From assembly GCA_018266845.1 (NCBI GenBank), contig JAFDZO010000017.1:1426-65425 (forward strand): a DNA stretch of 64,000 bases. Reading direction: 5' to 3'. The notes under the pieces are model-generated. The model saw only the letters and a program-made list of their open reading frames with translations. It did not search any database and was not told the DNA's origin. Of this stretch, positions 1 to 9,847 are shown one piece after another. The translations under genes were made by a program, and so were the position numbers. Within the stretch, counting starts at the first letter, position 1; each line of letters starts with the position of its first letter. Source of the stretch: Bacteroidota bacterium (lineage in GTDB: Bacteria > Bacteroidota > Ignavibacteria > Tepidaquicellales > Tepidaquicellaceae).

Positions 1-1
1 C

Positions 2-2107
2 AAATCCGAATTTGATGACCCGTATTTATACCGCACCGAGATAACCGATATGGATGTGTATCTGCTCGGCGAGGGAAATCATTTTAAAAGCTGGGAAAAG
101 CTCGGCGCGCATAAAACAAGCATCAAAGGAGTTAAAGGAGTTGTGTTTAGAGTCTGGGCTCCCGATGTAAAAGCAGTAAGCATTACAGGAGAATTTACCG
201 ATTGGAAAGAAGGCCTTCTACCCATGGAAAACTGCCGCGGCACCGGATACTGGACTTTATTTCTTCCGGGCTTAAAAGAAGGCGACCTCTATAAGTACGC
301 TATTAAGCCGAAGACTTCCTCCAAAACACTTTTTAAATCCGACCCGTATGCTTTCAGCGCAGAAATGCGCCCGGGCAATGCTTCAAAGGTTGCCGTCATA
401 GATAAATATAAATGGAACGATAACGAATGGATGAAGAAACGAAAAAAATATGACTTCAAAAAAGCTCCGGTTAATATTTACGAAGTTCACCTCGGCTCAT
501 GGAAAAAAGATTACGACAATCCCGATTTTCATAATGAGTGGGGATTCAAAAGCTACAAGCAGCTTGCTTATGAATTAGTCGAGCATTGTAAAACATACGG
601 CTACACTCACATTGAACTGCTTCCTATTATGGAGCACCCTCTCGATGCTTCTTGGGGATATCAGGTCTGCGGATTTTTTGCGCCGACAAGCCGTTACGGC
701 TCACCCGAAGATTTTATGCACTTCGTTGATTACTGCCATCAGAATGAGATTGGCGTTATTTTAGACTGGGTGCCGGGACACTTCCCCACCGATGAACACG
801 GCTTGAATAATTTTACAGGAAAACAAATCTACGCATACACCAATCCTAAAAAAGGCTTTCATAAAGGATGGGGCACGCATATTTTTGATTACGCTAAAAC
901 AGAAGTAACAAATTTTTTAATAGCCAATGCTTTATTCTGGCTGAAGATGTATCATGTTGACGGGCTGCGTGTTGATGCAGTAGCATCTATGCTGTATCTT
1001 GATTATTCAAGGAATGAAGGAGAATGGGAACCGAACGAGCTTGGCGGAAGGGAAAATCTTGAAGCTATTGCTTTCTTAAAAAAGCTGAATGAAGTAACAC
1101 ATAAAAATCATCAGGGAATTATGATGATTGCAGAAGAGTCAACCGACTGGCAGGGAGTAACAAAGCCGGTATATCTCGGCGGACTTGGATTCGATATGAA
1201 ATGGAATATGGGCTGGATGCACGACGTACTTGAATATTTTTCCAAAGACCCGATTTACAGAAAATACTCGCATAATAAAATCACTTTTTCACTCTGGTAT
1301 TCTTTCAATGAAAATTATCTTCTTCCCATTTCTCACGATGAAGTTGTTCATCTAAAGAAAGCGCTGCTCAGTAAAATGCCGGGCTCGTTATATAATATGT
1401 TTGCAAATATGAGATTGTTTTTCGGATTTATGTTCGGGCATCCCGGAAAAAAACTGAACTTTATGACAAACGACATTGGACAATTTTACGAATGGAATTT
1501 TGAAACGGCTATGCAATGGGAAGTTTTGGATGAAGAATTAAATCCTAAGCTTCAAAAATTTTTTAAGGATTTAGGCGGTTTATATAATACGTACAGGGCA
1601 TTTCACGAAATTGATTTCAGAAGCGACGGATTTCACTGGCTTGATTTCACAGATGCAGATAACAGTGTGCTTTCGTTTGTAAGATACTCTGCCGATAAAA
1701 AACAGATGCTGCTTTTTACTTTTAATCTTACTCCGGTGCACAGGAAGGAATATGAATTCGGCACTCCGCGTTCCGGTTATTACCGTGAGATTCTGAACAG
1801 CGATGCAAAAGAATACGGCGGTTCGGGTGAAGGAAACCTTGGCGGAATTCACACTGAAGACAGATATAAATTTCAATGGCCATACACAATAAAAGTAAAT
1901 CTTCCGCCGCTTGCAGTAAATATTTTTATACATGAGCTGGAGGATATATCGGAAAAAAATATAGATGAAGTAATTTCGCAAGATGAAGTTAGTATTGAAA
2001 ACAACAAAGAAAATATGGAACCACAAGAGTTATCCAAAGAAGAAACTAATTCTGAAAATAATTTAAATCAAAACGAAGAAAACAATTTAACCCAACAGGA
2101 GAATTAA
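2..2107 (+). CDS. glgB: 1,4-alpha-glucan branching enzyme (5' partial)
   Basis: GlgB transfers alpha-1,4 glucan segments to alpha-1,6 branch points in glycogen. The frame is open from base 2, and the residues before the ATG at 50 read as family sequence (DPYLYRTEITD), so the gene starts outside the window. A CBM48-like N-terminal domain (from about residue 25 counted from base 50) precedes a GH13 barrel. Visible catalytic motifs are DGLRVDAV with the Asp nucleophile (about 309), IAEES with the acid/base Glu (about 362) and SHDEVVH with the third acid (about 429). The last 40 or so residues are a low-complexity Glu/Asn tail that the usual enzyme lacks. It is followed after 9 bases by a GH57 gene and then malQ, forming an alpha-glucan operon. 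Confidence 0.96.
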   Translation, partial: KSEFDDPYLYRTEITDMDVYLLGEGNHFKSWEKLGAHKTSIKGVKGVVFRVWAPDVKAVSITGEFTDWKEGLLPMENCRGTGYWTLFLPGLKEGDLYKYAIKPKTSSKTLFKSDPYAFSAEMRPGNASKVAVIDKYKWNDNEWMKKRKKYDFKKAPVNIYEVHLGSWKKDYDNPDFHNEWGFKSYKQLAYELVEHCKTYGYTHIELLPIMEHPLDASWGYQVCGFFAPTSRYGSPEDFMHFVDYCHQNEIGVILDWVPGHFPTDEHGLNNFTGKQIYAYTNPKKGFHKGWGTHIFDYAKTEVTNFLIANALFWLKMYHVDGLRVDAVASMLYLDYSRNEGEWEPNELGGRENLEAIAFLKKLNEVTHKNHQGIMMIAEESTDWQGVTKPVYLGGLGFDMKWNMGWMHDVLEYFSKDPIYRKYSHNKITFSLWYSFNENYLLPISHDEVVHLKKALLSKMPGSLYNMFANMRLFFGFMFGHPGKKLNFMTNDIGQFYEWNFETAMQWEVLDEELNPKLQKFFKDLGGLYNTYRAFHEIDFRSDGFHWLDFTDADNSVLSFVRYSADKKQMLLFTFNLTPVHRKEYEFGTPRSGYYREILNSDAKEYGGSGEGNLGGIHTEDRYKFQWPYTIKVNLPPLAVNIFIHELEDISEKNIDEVISQDEVSIENNKENMEPQELSKEETNSENNLNQNEENNLTQQEN

Positions 2108-2116
2108 GGAAACAAG

Positions 2117-3670
2117 ATGTCAGACGTATATTTATGTATTCACGGGCATTTCTATCAGCCCCCCCGTGAAAATCCATGGACAAATGAAATAGACGATGAG
2201 CCGAGCGCAGTGCCTTTCCCTAACTGGAACGAAAGAATTTATTCTGAGTGTTATCTGCCGAACTCAGAGGCAGGTATCTATGAAAACTACGATAAGCTTA
2301 TCCGCGAAGTAAATAATTATGAGTATCTGAATTTTAATTTCGGTCCTACTCTTTTAAACTGGATAAAAGAAAAACATAATAATTTATATCACAGAATAAT
2401 TGATGCTGATAAAAAGAGTGTTGAAAGGCATCACGGACACGGCAATGCAATAGCGCAGGTTTATAATCATCTTATTATGCCGCTTGCAAACCTGAGAGAT
2501 AAAATTACTCAAGTAAAATGGGGCATAAAAGATTTTGAAATGAACTTCGGACGCAGACCTGAGGGTATATGGCTGGCAGAAACCGGCTGCGATATGGAAA
2601 CAGTCGAAGTGCTTATTCATGAAGGAATAAAATATATTATACTCGATTCAAGCCAGGCAGAAAGTGTAAGAACAATTCACGAAAGAAGATGGCATGATGT
2701 ATCGAACAACAGCATTGATACAAAAAGACCTTACCGCTGCTTCTCGCACATCAACAATAAAAAATATATAGATATATTTTTTTACGACGGACCGCTTTCA
2801 AAGACAATTGCATTTGAGGATTTATTGAATGATGCGCACAAGCTGATGGACAGAATAAATTCGGTGAAAGATTACGACAGAAAAGAAGCGCAGATAATCA
2901 GTCTTGCCACAGATGGTGAGACATTCGGACATCACAAAAAATTTGCAGACAGAACAATTGCGTATTTATTAACGGAGCTCGCTCCGCAGAACGGATATAA
3001 AATCTGCAACTATGCAGAATATTTAAAATCACATACCCCTAAGTGGGAAGTAAAAATTAAAAAAGGTCCCGAAGGATTAGGAACATCATGGAGTTGTTTT
3101 CACGGAGTAAAAAGATGGAAGGAAGACTGCGGCTGCACAACGGGAGGAGATGAAGGATGGAATCAAAAATGGAGAACTCCTTTAAGAGCTTCATTAAATT
3201 GGCTGCGGGATGAGTGCGCCAAAGTTTTTGAATCCGAAGGAAGCAAATATTTAAAAGATGTATGGAGCGCTCGAAACGATTATATAGATATAATGCAAAG
3301 CAAAGACCATCACAGTATAATAAAGTTTTTTGCAAGGCATGGCAGGGTTAATCTTGAAAAAGGAGGAATTGACCTTGTGTTGAAAATGCTTGAGATGGAA
3401 AAATATTCCCTGCTTATGTTCACAAGCTGCGGATGGTTCTTCTCCGATATTGCGGGAATAGAAGCAAAGCAGATTTTAAAATACGCATGCAGAGCGCTTG
3501 AATTTATTCACGATATAACCGGCGCTGACTATGAAGAAACATTTTTATCAATTTTGAAAAATGCAGTTCCGAACGACAAAAAATATCCCGATGCTGCAAT
3601 TATGTACCTGAAGGAAATAAAACCTCTTTCAGGGAAAATCAAATTCGATTTTTTCAAAGGTATTATTTAA
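2117..3670 (+). CDS. GH57 family glycoside hydrolase (DUF3536-type)
   Basis: 517 aa. The N-terminal HGHFYQPPRENP, EGIWLAETG (about 149-157) and ATDGETFGHH (about 264-273) are the glycoside hydrolase family 57 signatures. By family analogy the Glu of the second motif is the nucleophile and the Asp of the third is the acid/base. The C-terminal part resembles the DUF3536 extension of alpha-amylase or branching-enzyme-like GH57 proteins, but it is shorter than in the roughly 800-aa versions I know. The gene lies 9 bases after glgB and 10 bases before malQ, so it probably acts on glycogen or maltodextrin. The exact reaction (amylase, glucanotransferase or branching) cannot be told from sequence. 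There is no signal peptide, so a cytoplasmic location is expected. Confidence 0.9.
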   Translation: MSDVYLCIHGHFYQPPRENPWTNEIDDEPSAVPFPNWNERIYSECYLPNSEAGIYENYDKLIREVNNYEYLNFNFGPTLLNWIKEKHNNLYHRIIDADKKSVERHHGHGNAIAQVYNHLIMPLANLRDKITQVKWGIKDFEMNFGRRPEGIWLAETGCDMETVEVLIHEGIKYIILDSSQAESVRTIHERRWHDVSNNSIDTKRPYRCFSHINNKKYIDIFFYDGPLSKTIAFEDLLNDAHKLMDRINSVKDYDRKEAQIISLATDGETFGHHKKFADRTIAYLLTELAPQNGYKICNYAEYLKSHTPKWEVKIKKGPEGLGTSWSCFHGVKRWKEDCGCTTGGDEGWNQKWRTPLRASLNWLRDECAKVFESEGSKYLKDVWSARNDYIDIMQSKDHHSIIKFFARHGRVNLEKGGIDLVLKMLEMEKYSLLMFTSCGWFFSDIAGIEAKQILKYACRALEFIHDITGADYEETFLSILKNAVPNDKKYPDAAIMYLKEIKPLSGKIKFDFFKGII

Positions 3671-3680
3671 GAAAAATTTT

Positions 3681-5519
3681 TTGGCATACAATTTATTCAA
3701 AAGCTCAAAAACTTCTGACAAATGGAAGGAAATCGGAGTTAAGCGGAGAGCCGGTACGGCTTTTCCGCTTTTTTATTTGTATTCAAGAAAAAGTACGGGC
3801 ATTGGGGAAATTCCTGATTTAAAAATTTTAATAGACTGGTGCAAGAAATCACGGCTGAGTATTATTCAGCTTCTTCCGATGAATGAAACGGGATATGACC
3901 ACTCGCCTTACAATTCGATTAGCACCTTTGCGCTTGAGCCAATGTATTTAAGAATTTATGATTTAAAGAATGTAGATGCTAAAAAATATGATTCAGAAAT
4001 AAAAAAATTGAAGAGAAAGTTTCCTAAGAATAATCTTAAAGTAGATTACAACATTAAAGATGAAAAAATAAATCTTCTCTGGGAAATTTTTCAGAACGAA
4101 TATAACGACGGAAAAGAATTTGAAAACTTCAGAAGAAAAAATTCTTTCTGGCTTAAGCAATATGCATTATATAAAGTATTAAAAGAAGTAAACAGGTTAA
4201 AAGGATTTGAAGAATGGCAGCCGAAACATAAACGCGCAGATGCAAAAGAACTGAAAAAAATCGAAGCGGAATACAAAGATAGAATCTTGTTTTTTATGTG
4301 GCTTCAGTGGCAGCTTTATGAACAGTTTATGGATGTAAAAAAATATGCTCATTCAAAAAAGATTTTTATAATGGGAGATATTCCGTTTCTTGTTTCCCGC
4401 GACAGCGCCGATGTGTGGTGTTTTCAGAAAAAGAAATATTTTAAGATGGATAAGCTTTCCGGCGCGCCGCCCGATATGTATTTTGCAAAAGGACAGAGAT
4501 GGGGTATGCCTGTTTACAACTGGGAAGTGATTGAAAAAGATAGGTTCAAATATTTAAAAGAGCGCTTAAAATACGCAGCTAATTTTTATGATATGTACCG
4601 CATTGACCACTTCGTGGGATTATTCAGAGTGTGGACGATCGATAAGGAAACTCCCGAAGAAATGGGCGGACTTGAAGGCAAATTTTATCCCGAAGAAGAA
4701 AACAAATGGCAGGAGCAGGCGGAGAAAATTCTCAATGCAATGCTCACCGAAAACGATATGCTTCCCGTGGCAGAAGATTTGGGGACAGTGCCCGATATGT
4801 CATACAAAGTGCTTGAAGACTACGGCATTCCCGGAACAAACGTTATGCGGTGGATGAGAAACTACAGCGGCAACTATGATTTTATAAATCCTTTCAAGTA
4901 CAGAAGAAATTCTGCGGCAATGATTTCTACTCACGATTCGAGCACGTTCTGCGACTGGTATGAAAACGAAGCAGGAAAAATAGACGCTGAAAATTTCATC
5001 GGCATTTGTAAAAATCGCGGCTACTCCGAGCAAAGCATAAAAAGAATTATTCAGATATTTTTTGATGAGTCAAAAAGCAGCGACCATAAACTATGCTGGA
5101 AGAAGGAAATCAGCAACGTTTATATAATGATTGGAATATTAAATCTTCAATGGCATGAGGCATGGAATTTTATTGATATATATCTTAGCTCTTTCGGCGA
5201 AAAAGAAAAATTCCTTGAAATGATAGGAAGCGATACGGAAAATATTGAACTTACGCCTGACGTTATAAGAAAAACTTTTGAAGCAATAGGTTACAGTTCG
5301 TCAATTTTTACAATACAACTATTGAATGAATATCTCAATCTTCACGAAGAATTATTCTCAAATAAAGAACTGCGTGAAAGCAGAATTAATTATCCCGGCT
5401 TGATGTCTGACAGCAACTGGAAATTAAGAATGCCATTCACATTGGAAAAACTTAAAATCTGCGGGCTGCATAGAACTATCAAAGAAATTAATAAAAAGAC
5501 TGAACGGAACGGGCTTTGA
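3681..5519 (+). CDS. malQ: 4-alpha-glucanotransferase (amylomaltase)
   Basis: 612 aa, GH77. The enzyme disproportionates maltodextrins released during glycogen turnover. Motifs seen are HSPYNS near the N-terminus, GDIPFLVSRDSADVW (about 231-245), RIDHFVGLFR with the Asp nucleophile (about 309), AEDLG with the catalytic Glu (about 365) and STHDSSTF with the third acid (about 418). The start is TTG, because no ATG is placed to preserve the N-terminal family sequence. It is longer than the roughly 500-aa bacterial amylomaltases, mainly through a charged Lys/Glu-rich insert around residues 110-200. Third gene of the glgB-GH57-malQ operon. Confidence 0.94.
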   Translation: MAYNLFKSSKTSDKWKEIGVKRRAGTAFPLFYLYSRKSTGIGEIPDLKILIDWCKKSRLSIIQLLPMNETGYDHSPYNSISTFALEPMYLRIYDLKNVDAKKYDSEIKKLKRKFPKNNLKVDYNIKDEKINLLWEIFQNEYNDGKEFENFRRKNSFWLKQYALYKVLKEVNRLKGFEEWQPKHKRADAKELKKIEAEYKDRILFFMWLQWQLYEQFMDVKKYAHSKKIFIMGDIPFLVSRDSADVWCFQKKKYFKMDKLSGAPPDMYFAKGQRWGMPVYNWEVIEKDRFKYLKERLKYAANFYDMYRIDHFVGLFRVWTIDKETPEEMGGLEGKFYPEEENKWQEQAEKILNAMLTENDMLPVAEDLGTVPDMSYKVLEDYGIPGTNVMRWMRNYSGNYDFINPFKYRRNSAAMISTHDSSTFCDWYENEAGKIDAENFIGICKNRGYSEQSIKRIIQIFFDESKSSDHKLCWKKEISNVYIMIGILNLQWHEAWNFIDIYLSSFGEKEKFLEMIGSDTENIELTPDVIRKTFEAIGYSSSIFTIQLLNEYLNLHEELFSNKELRESRINYPGLMSDSNWKLRMPFTLEKLKICGLHRTIKEINKKTERNGL

Positions 5520-5575
5520 AATTGAGAAAAGATTTGCATTTTTATTACTTTAAAATACAGCTATTTTAAAATGTT

Positions 5576-6679
5576 ATGATACTAGGAATTTCAAAAGAAC
5601 CACAATTCGATAACAGAGTATCTATCCTTCCTGAATTAATCGAACAAATCAAGAAATTAAATCTTCAGGTTATTTTTGAAAACGGCGCGGGCGAAAGGGC
5701 ATACGCAGATGACGGCATGTACGTAGCTGCAGGGGCTGAGGCAGTTTCAAAAGAAGATTTATATAAAAAAGCAGATTTAATTTTGCGAATCAATCCTCCC
5801 TCTGATGAGGAGATACAGCATCTGAGAGAGGGACAAACAATAATTTCATTTTTACATCCTTTAGTAAATCCGGCTTTAACCGAAAAGCTTGCAGCAAAAA
5901 AAGTTACCGGCTTAAGCTTTGAGATGGTGCCGCGTACAACACGCGCGCAGACGATGGACGTGCTTTCATCTCAGGCAACAATTGCGGGGTACAAATCAAT
6001 TTTGCTTGCAGCGTCGAATCTTCCGAAATTTTTCCCGATGCTTACAACTGCTGCGGGAAGCATTCCTCCGGCTAAAGTTTTAATTCTCGGCGCAGGTGTT
6101 GCAGGGCTTATGGCAATTGCAACTGCAAGAAGATTAGGCGGAGTAGTTGAGGCATTTGATACTCGACCTGCTGTTAAGGAAGAGGTAAAAAGTCTTGGCG
6201 CAAAGTTCGTTGAAGTAGAAGGCGCAGCCGATGCATCAAAAGCAGGCGGCTATGCGGTGGAGCAAACTGAAGAGTACAAGCAAAGGCAGGCAGAGCTTAT
6301 TCAGAAACATGCAATTGCCTCTGATGTAATTGTTACAACTGCGCAAATACCGGGCAGAAAAGCTCCTCTACTTATCACAAAAGATACTGTTGATAAAATG
6401 AAGAAAGGCTCGCTGATTGTTGACATGGCTTCTTCAACAGGCGGCAACTGCGAAGTTACGAAAGACAATGAGATGATAAATTATAACGGCGTTACCGTGA
6501 TAGGAAATTCAAATCTTCCTTCTACAATGCCCTATGATGCAAGCAAGATGTTCGGAAAAAATATTTTATCACTGCTGAAAATTTTGATAAAGGACGGAAA
6601 CATAGATGTAAACTTTAATGACGATATAATAAAAGGAATGTGTGTTACCCATAACGGGGAAAACTATCTTAAAAAATAA
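5576..6679 (+). CDS. pntAA: NAD(P) transhydrogenase subunit alpha, part 1
   Basis: 367 aa, the NAD(H)-binding cytosolic component (domain I) of the proton-translocating transhydrogenase. The alanine dehydrogenase/PNT N-terminal fold is followed by a Rossmann motif, LILGAGVAGLMA (about 173-184), and a mobile loop, TTAQIPGRKAP (about 259-269). The enzyme moves hydride from NADH to NADP+ using the proton gradient. The stop overlaps the next ATG (TAATG), so translation of the three subunits is probably coupled. The three-gene arrangement (alpha split into dI and the short membrane part) is the Rhodospirillum/Thermus type, unlike the two-gene E. coli form. Confidence 0.95.
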   Translation: MILGISKEPQFDNRVSILPELIEQIKKLNLQVIFENGAGERAYADDGMYVAAGAEAVSKEDLYKKADLILRINPPSDEEIQHLREGQTIISFLHPLVNPALTEKLAAKKVTGLSFEMVPRTTRAQTMDVLSSQATIAGYKSILLAASNLPKFFPMLTTAAGSIPPAKVLILGAGVAGLMAIATARRLGGVVEAFDTRPAVKEEVKSLGAKFVEVEGAADASKAGGYAVEQTEEYKQRQAELIQKHAIASDVIVTTAQIPGRKAPLLITKDTVDKMKKGSLIVDMASSTGGNCEVTKDNEMINYNGVTVIGNSNLPSTMPYDASKMFGKNILSLLKILIKDGNIDVNFNDDIIKGMCVTHNGENYLKK

Positions 6680-6993
6680 TGGAACAAGTAATAACCTTCA
6701 TCGGAGAGAATATAAAAGTTTTTTACATTTTAATTCTTTCCATCTTTCTCGGAGTAGAAGTCATTTCAAAAGTTCCTTCCATTCTTCATACACCGCTAAT
6801 GTCAGGGGCAAATGCAATTCATGGAGTAGTTATAGTAGGCGCAGTAATTGTGATGGGGCTTGCAGACAGCAATGATTATGTTTCATTGGTAATAGGTTTG
6901 CTTGCCGTGATACTCGGAACACTGAATGTTGTCGGCGGATTTGTTGTAACGGACAGAATGCTTGAAATGTTTAAGAAAAAACCAAAAAGCTAA
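6679..6993 (+). CDS. pntAB: NAD(P) transhydrogenase subunit alpha, part 2 (membrane)
   Basis: 104 aa with three to four hydrophobic helices (about 10-27, 38-58, 64-90). This is the short membrane segment of the alpha subunit that pairs with PntB to form the proton channel. It contains the family-typical TPLMSGANAIHG sequence near residue 38. It overlaps the upstream and downstream genes through TAATG junctions, which fixes both the start and the operon. Confidence 0.93.
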   Translation: MEQVITFIGENIKVFYILILSIFLGVEVISKVPSILHTPLMSGANAIHGVVIVGAVIVMGLADSNDYVSLVIGLLAVILGTLNVVGGFVVTDRMLEMFKKKPKS

Positions 6994-8402
6994 TGGCTCA
7001 ATACAGTTTAGAAATTTGCTACTTAATAGCATCTATAGCTTTCATTATAGGATTAAAATTTTTAGGGCACCCGGAATCGGCACGGAGGGGAAATTTAATA
7101 GCGGCAGCCGGAATGTTTATTGCCGTAATAGCTACAATATTTTTATATAAAAGTCCCGAAGGAAAACCTCTCGGAAATTACGTCTGGATATTCGGCGGAA
7201 TTATCATCGGAACAATCATCGGAACTCTGATGGCAAAAAAAGTTCAGATGACTGCAATGCCCCAGATGGTGTCGCTCTTCAATGGAGTCGGCGCTGCATG
7301 TGTGGCTTTGATTTCCGTCGTGGAGTTCTCGCATTATAACAATGCTCACACAGGGGGTTCATTATTCAACGGACTTACACTTACAATAATTTTAGGAACA
7401 ATTATCGGATGCGTTTCTTTTTCGGGGAGTATTATTGCATGGGGAAAACTTGAAGGAAAAATAAAAGATATTTACCTTCCTGCAAACCAGCTTATCAATA
7501 TTATATTGCTTTTGGCAATAGTAGGAATCTCCGGTTACATAATGAGTCTGCATACTGCTAACGTTAATATGCTTCTCATTATTTGCGGAGTCTCGTTGAT
7601 TTACGGAATTCTCTTCGTCTTCCCTATCGGCGGTGCAGATATGCCTGTTGTGATTTCACTGCTGAACTCATTCACCGGTGTCGCCGCAGCCTGCGGAGGT
7701 TTCCTCTACAATAATCAGGCAATGCTTACGGGAGGTATTCTTGTAGGTTCGTCAGGTACCATCCTTACTATATTAATGTGTAAGGCGATGAACAGGTCGC
7801 TCACGAATGTAATCATCGGCGCATTCTCAAATCCGAAAGCAAAGAAGGCAGACGGAAGCGCAGAGCAGAAAGTCGTAAAAGAAATTTCTGTTTCGGATTG
7901 CGCTGTGCTTATGAGCTACAGTAAAAAAGTTATTATTGTACCGGGTTACGGACTTGCAGTTGCACAGGCGCAGCATGCCTGCCATGAGCTTGAAAAAGTT
8001 CTTGAAGAAAAAGGTGTTGAAGTTTTATATGCTATTCACCCTGTAGCAGGAAGAATGCCGGGACACATGAACGTGCTTCTTGCCGAAGCTGACGTTCCTT
8101 ATCCGAAATTATTAGAGATGGATGAAATCAATCCTGAGTTTTCTACAACTGATGTTGCCCTGGTTATAGGTGCAAATGACGTTGTAAATCCGGCAGCTAA
8201 AAAGGATGAGTCTTCACCGATTTACGGTATGCCAATCTTAGACGTAGAAAACGCGAAGAATATTATCATTAATAAGAGAAGTATGAATGCAGGTTATGCG
8301 GGTATAGATAACGATTTATTCTATGATGATAAAACGAAGATGCTCTTCGGCGATGCAAAGAGCGTTCTTCAAAAGTTAGTTGCAGAAGTAAAAGCAAATT
8401 AA
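6993..8402 (+). CDS. pntB: NAD(P) transhydrogenase subunit beta
   Basis: 469 aa. The N-terminal 270 residues contain about nine transmembrane helices (domain II, proton pathway). The C-terminal 190 residues form the NADP(H)-binding domain III, with VPGYGLAVAQAQH (about 315-327), HPVAGRMPGHMNVLLAEA, GANDVVNPAAK and NKRSMNAGYAGIDN as the visible family signatures. With pntAA and pntAB it completes the enzyme, which supplies NADPH for biosynthesis. It ends 4 bases before the stop of the convergent hydroxylase gene, and no clear terminator fits in that gap. Confidence 0.96.
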   Translation: MAQYSLEICYLIASIAFIIGLKFLGHPESARRGNLIAAAGMFIAVIATIFLYKSPEGKPLGNYVWIFGGIIIGTIIGTLMAKKVQMTAMPQMVSLFNGVGAACVALISVVEFSHYNNAHTGGSLFNGLTLTIILGTIIGCVSFSGSIIAWGKLEGKIKDIYLPANQLINIILLLAIVGISGYIMSLHTANVNMLLIICGVSLIYGILFVFPIGGADMPVVISLLNSFTGVAAACGGFLYNNQAMLTGGILVGSSGTILTILMCKAMNRSLTNVIIGAFSNPKAKKADGSAEQKVVKEISVSDCAVLMSYSKKVIIVPGYGLAVAQAQHACHELEKVLEEKGVEVLYAIHPVAGRMPGHMNVLLAEADVPYPKLLEMDEINPEFSTTDVALVIGANDVVNPAAKKDESSPIYGMPILDVENAKNIIINKRSMNAGYAGIDNDLFYDDKTKMLFGDAKSVLQKLVAEVKAN

Positions 8403-8406
8403 AATT

Positions 8407-9339
8407 TTAATCGGGAGCGTGCTTCAGTTTTTTAGCCGCTCTCTGATTGTTTTTTTCCATTCCTTTCTCAGCCATATATTCTTTTATGGCATCCTGAGAA
8501 TCTCTTCTTCTGAAAGCAAAGTAATGCTGCTTTAAATATGAAATGGTATCAACCCATGAAACTTTAGCTATATGTACAGGGTGAAGCTTTTCATATTCAA
8601 TTTCTGAAAGCGGATAATCAGGGGTATCTCTCAAACCATACTGCTTCGGTTTTCTTACGCTTGGATTTGGTAAAAATCCCGTGCCGAATATCCAGTCCCA
8701 GAAAGCAAGTTTCGTTGCATAATTATTCTGATACTCTCTGCCTTCGTCATCCGAGTGATGCCAGCGGTGCATTTCGGGACCGTTGATAATATATTGCAGC
8801 TTACCTAATCTCACATCAATGTTACTGTGTATAAACATTCCCCATATCGCGCTTATCATTCCTTTATAAATTGCAACTTCAGGCGCTGCACCGAGGAGAA
8901 TAATCGGAGCGAACTCTACAGTCTGGTTAATTAAAATTTCCAGCGAGTGAGAACGCGAGCCGGAAAGCCAGTCAACCGTTCTGGGTGAATGATGCGCTTC
9001 GTGCAGCCGCCACAATGTTGCATTATTGTGCATCCATCTGTGGAACCAGTAGATATAAAAATCATGAGTTACTACGAAGAACACAACTTGTACCCATATA
9101 GGCCAATTTCCCACAAGAGAATAATTATATAAATCAGTATGAGTTTTTATGTAATTGAGAAATGCAAAGATGATAAGACCAAGAAGATAGCTCTGCGCTA
9201 TTGTGTAGAGAAAGAAATCATAAAAAAATCCTTCTCTGAAAAATTTTTGCCCCTTTGTGTATGGAAAAAGTCGTTCAAGAGTAATCATTAGCAGCCCGGC
9301 TAAGACGATAATGATGGTAGAAACTATTTGTAGTGACAT
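8407..9339 (-). CDS. Sterol desaturase / fatty acid hydroxylase family protein
   Basis: 310 aa integral membrane protein. Histidine clusters typical of the di-iron FA_hydroxylase superfamily are visible: HDFYIYWFHRWMHN (about 90-103), LHEAHHSPRTVDW (about 112-124) and EMHRWHHSDDEG (about 189-200). Four or so transmembrane helices surround them, and the C-terminal 70 residues are charged and soluble. The family hydroxylates or desaturates lipids with O2; the substrate here is unknown. It runs convergently with pntB and is alone on this strand, so it is probably a single-gene transcript. Confidence 0.9.
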   Translation of the reverse strand: MSLQIVSTIIIVLAGLLMITLERLFPYTKGQKFFREGFFYDFFLYTIAQSYLLGLIIFAFLNYIKTHTDLYNYSLVGNWPIWVQVVFFVVTHDFYIYWFHRWMHNNATLWRLHEAHHSPRTVDWLSGSRSHSLEILINQTVEFAPIILLGAAPEVAIYKGMISAIWGMFIHSNIDVRLGKLQYIINGPEMHRWHHSDDEGREYQNNYATKLAFWDWIFGTGFLPNPSVRKPKQYGLRDTPDYPLSEIEYEKLHPVHIAKVSWVDTISYLKQHYFAFRRRDSQDAIKEYMAEKGMEKNNQRAAKKLKHAPD

Positions 9340-9399
9340 AAGGCAAAATTATAGAGAATTGAATATCGGATAAATGCAAAAATGCGGATTTACTATATA

Positions 9400-9425
9400 C
9401 GTTACAAAGCAGGAGCATCGTAACG
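9400..9425. repeat. Dispersed palindrome, CGTTACGAAGC family (degenerate copy)
   Basis: An imperfect palindrome with arms CGTTAC and GTAACG. It lies in the 203-bp gap between the hydroxylase gene and the zinc-ribbon gene. Related copies occur at 36739-36764 and 40399-40424, and a variant is at 40663-40688. The function is unknown. Confidence 0.7.
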
Positions 9426-9542
9426 AGCCGGTTTTATTTACAATTTCTTAACATTTGTTTGGAACTGCCGGAGTCGTGTTTTTGTTGAGATATAAAACCA
9501 AAATTTATTTATTCAACCAAAAAATCGAAAGGAAATTACTAT

Positions 9543-9815
9543 ATGAATTGCCCAGTATGTAACGAGCAATTATTATTATCTGAAAAACAAGGAATTGAAA
9601 TTGATTACTGTCCTAAATGCCGCGGTATCTGGCTTGATAGGGGCGAACTTGAAAAGATTGTAGAAAGGTCAAATCAAATTTCAACTTCAGTTCAACCGGA
9701 AATAAGAGGTAGTAAAAGCTATGACGATGATGATTATCATTACCGATATAAAGATAAGGACTACAAATATAAAAAGAAGAAAGGATTTTTAGGCGACTTG
9801 TTTGATTTTGATTAA
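9543..9815 (+). CDS. Zinc-ribbon protein, zf-TFIIB family
   Basis: 90 aa. The N-terminus carries a zinc ribbon, MNCPVCNEQLL then YCPKCRGIWLDRGEL (Cys 3, 6, 25 and 28), which is the zf-TFIIB signature of small bacterial proteins. A short linker is followed by an Asp/Tyr/Lys-rich tail with DDDD- and KDKDYKYKKKK-like stretches and a hydrophobic GFLGDLFDFD end. The function of this family is not established. It has its own terminator at 9821-9847 and is probably monocistronic. Confidence 0.85.
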   Translation: MNCPVCNEQLLLSEKQGIEIDYCPKCRGIWLDRGELEKIVERSNQISTSVQPEIRGSKSYDDDDYHYRYKDKDYKYKKKKGFLGDLFDFD

Positions 9816-9820
9816 TATAC

Positions 9821-9847
9821 GGGCAGAATAAAATCTGCCCTTTTTAA
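9821..9847 (+). terminator. Intrinsic terminator after zinc-ribbon gene
   Basis: A 7-bp stem GGGCAGA/TCTGCCC with a 6-nt loop is followed by TTTTT. It lies between two convergent genes and may also serve the GNAT gene on the other strand, because its stop is inside the T/A tract. Confidence 0.8.
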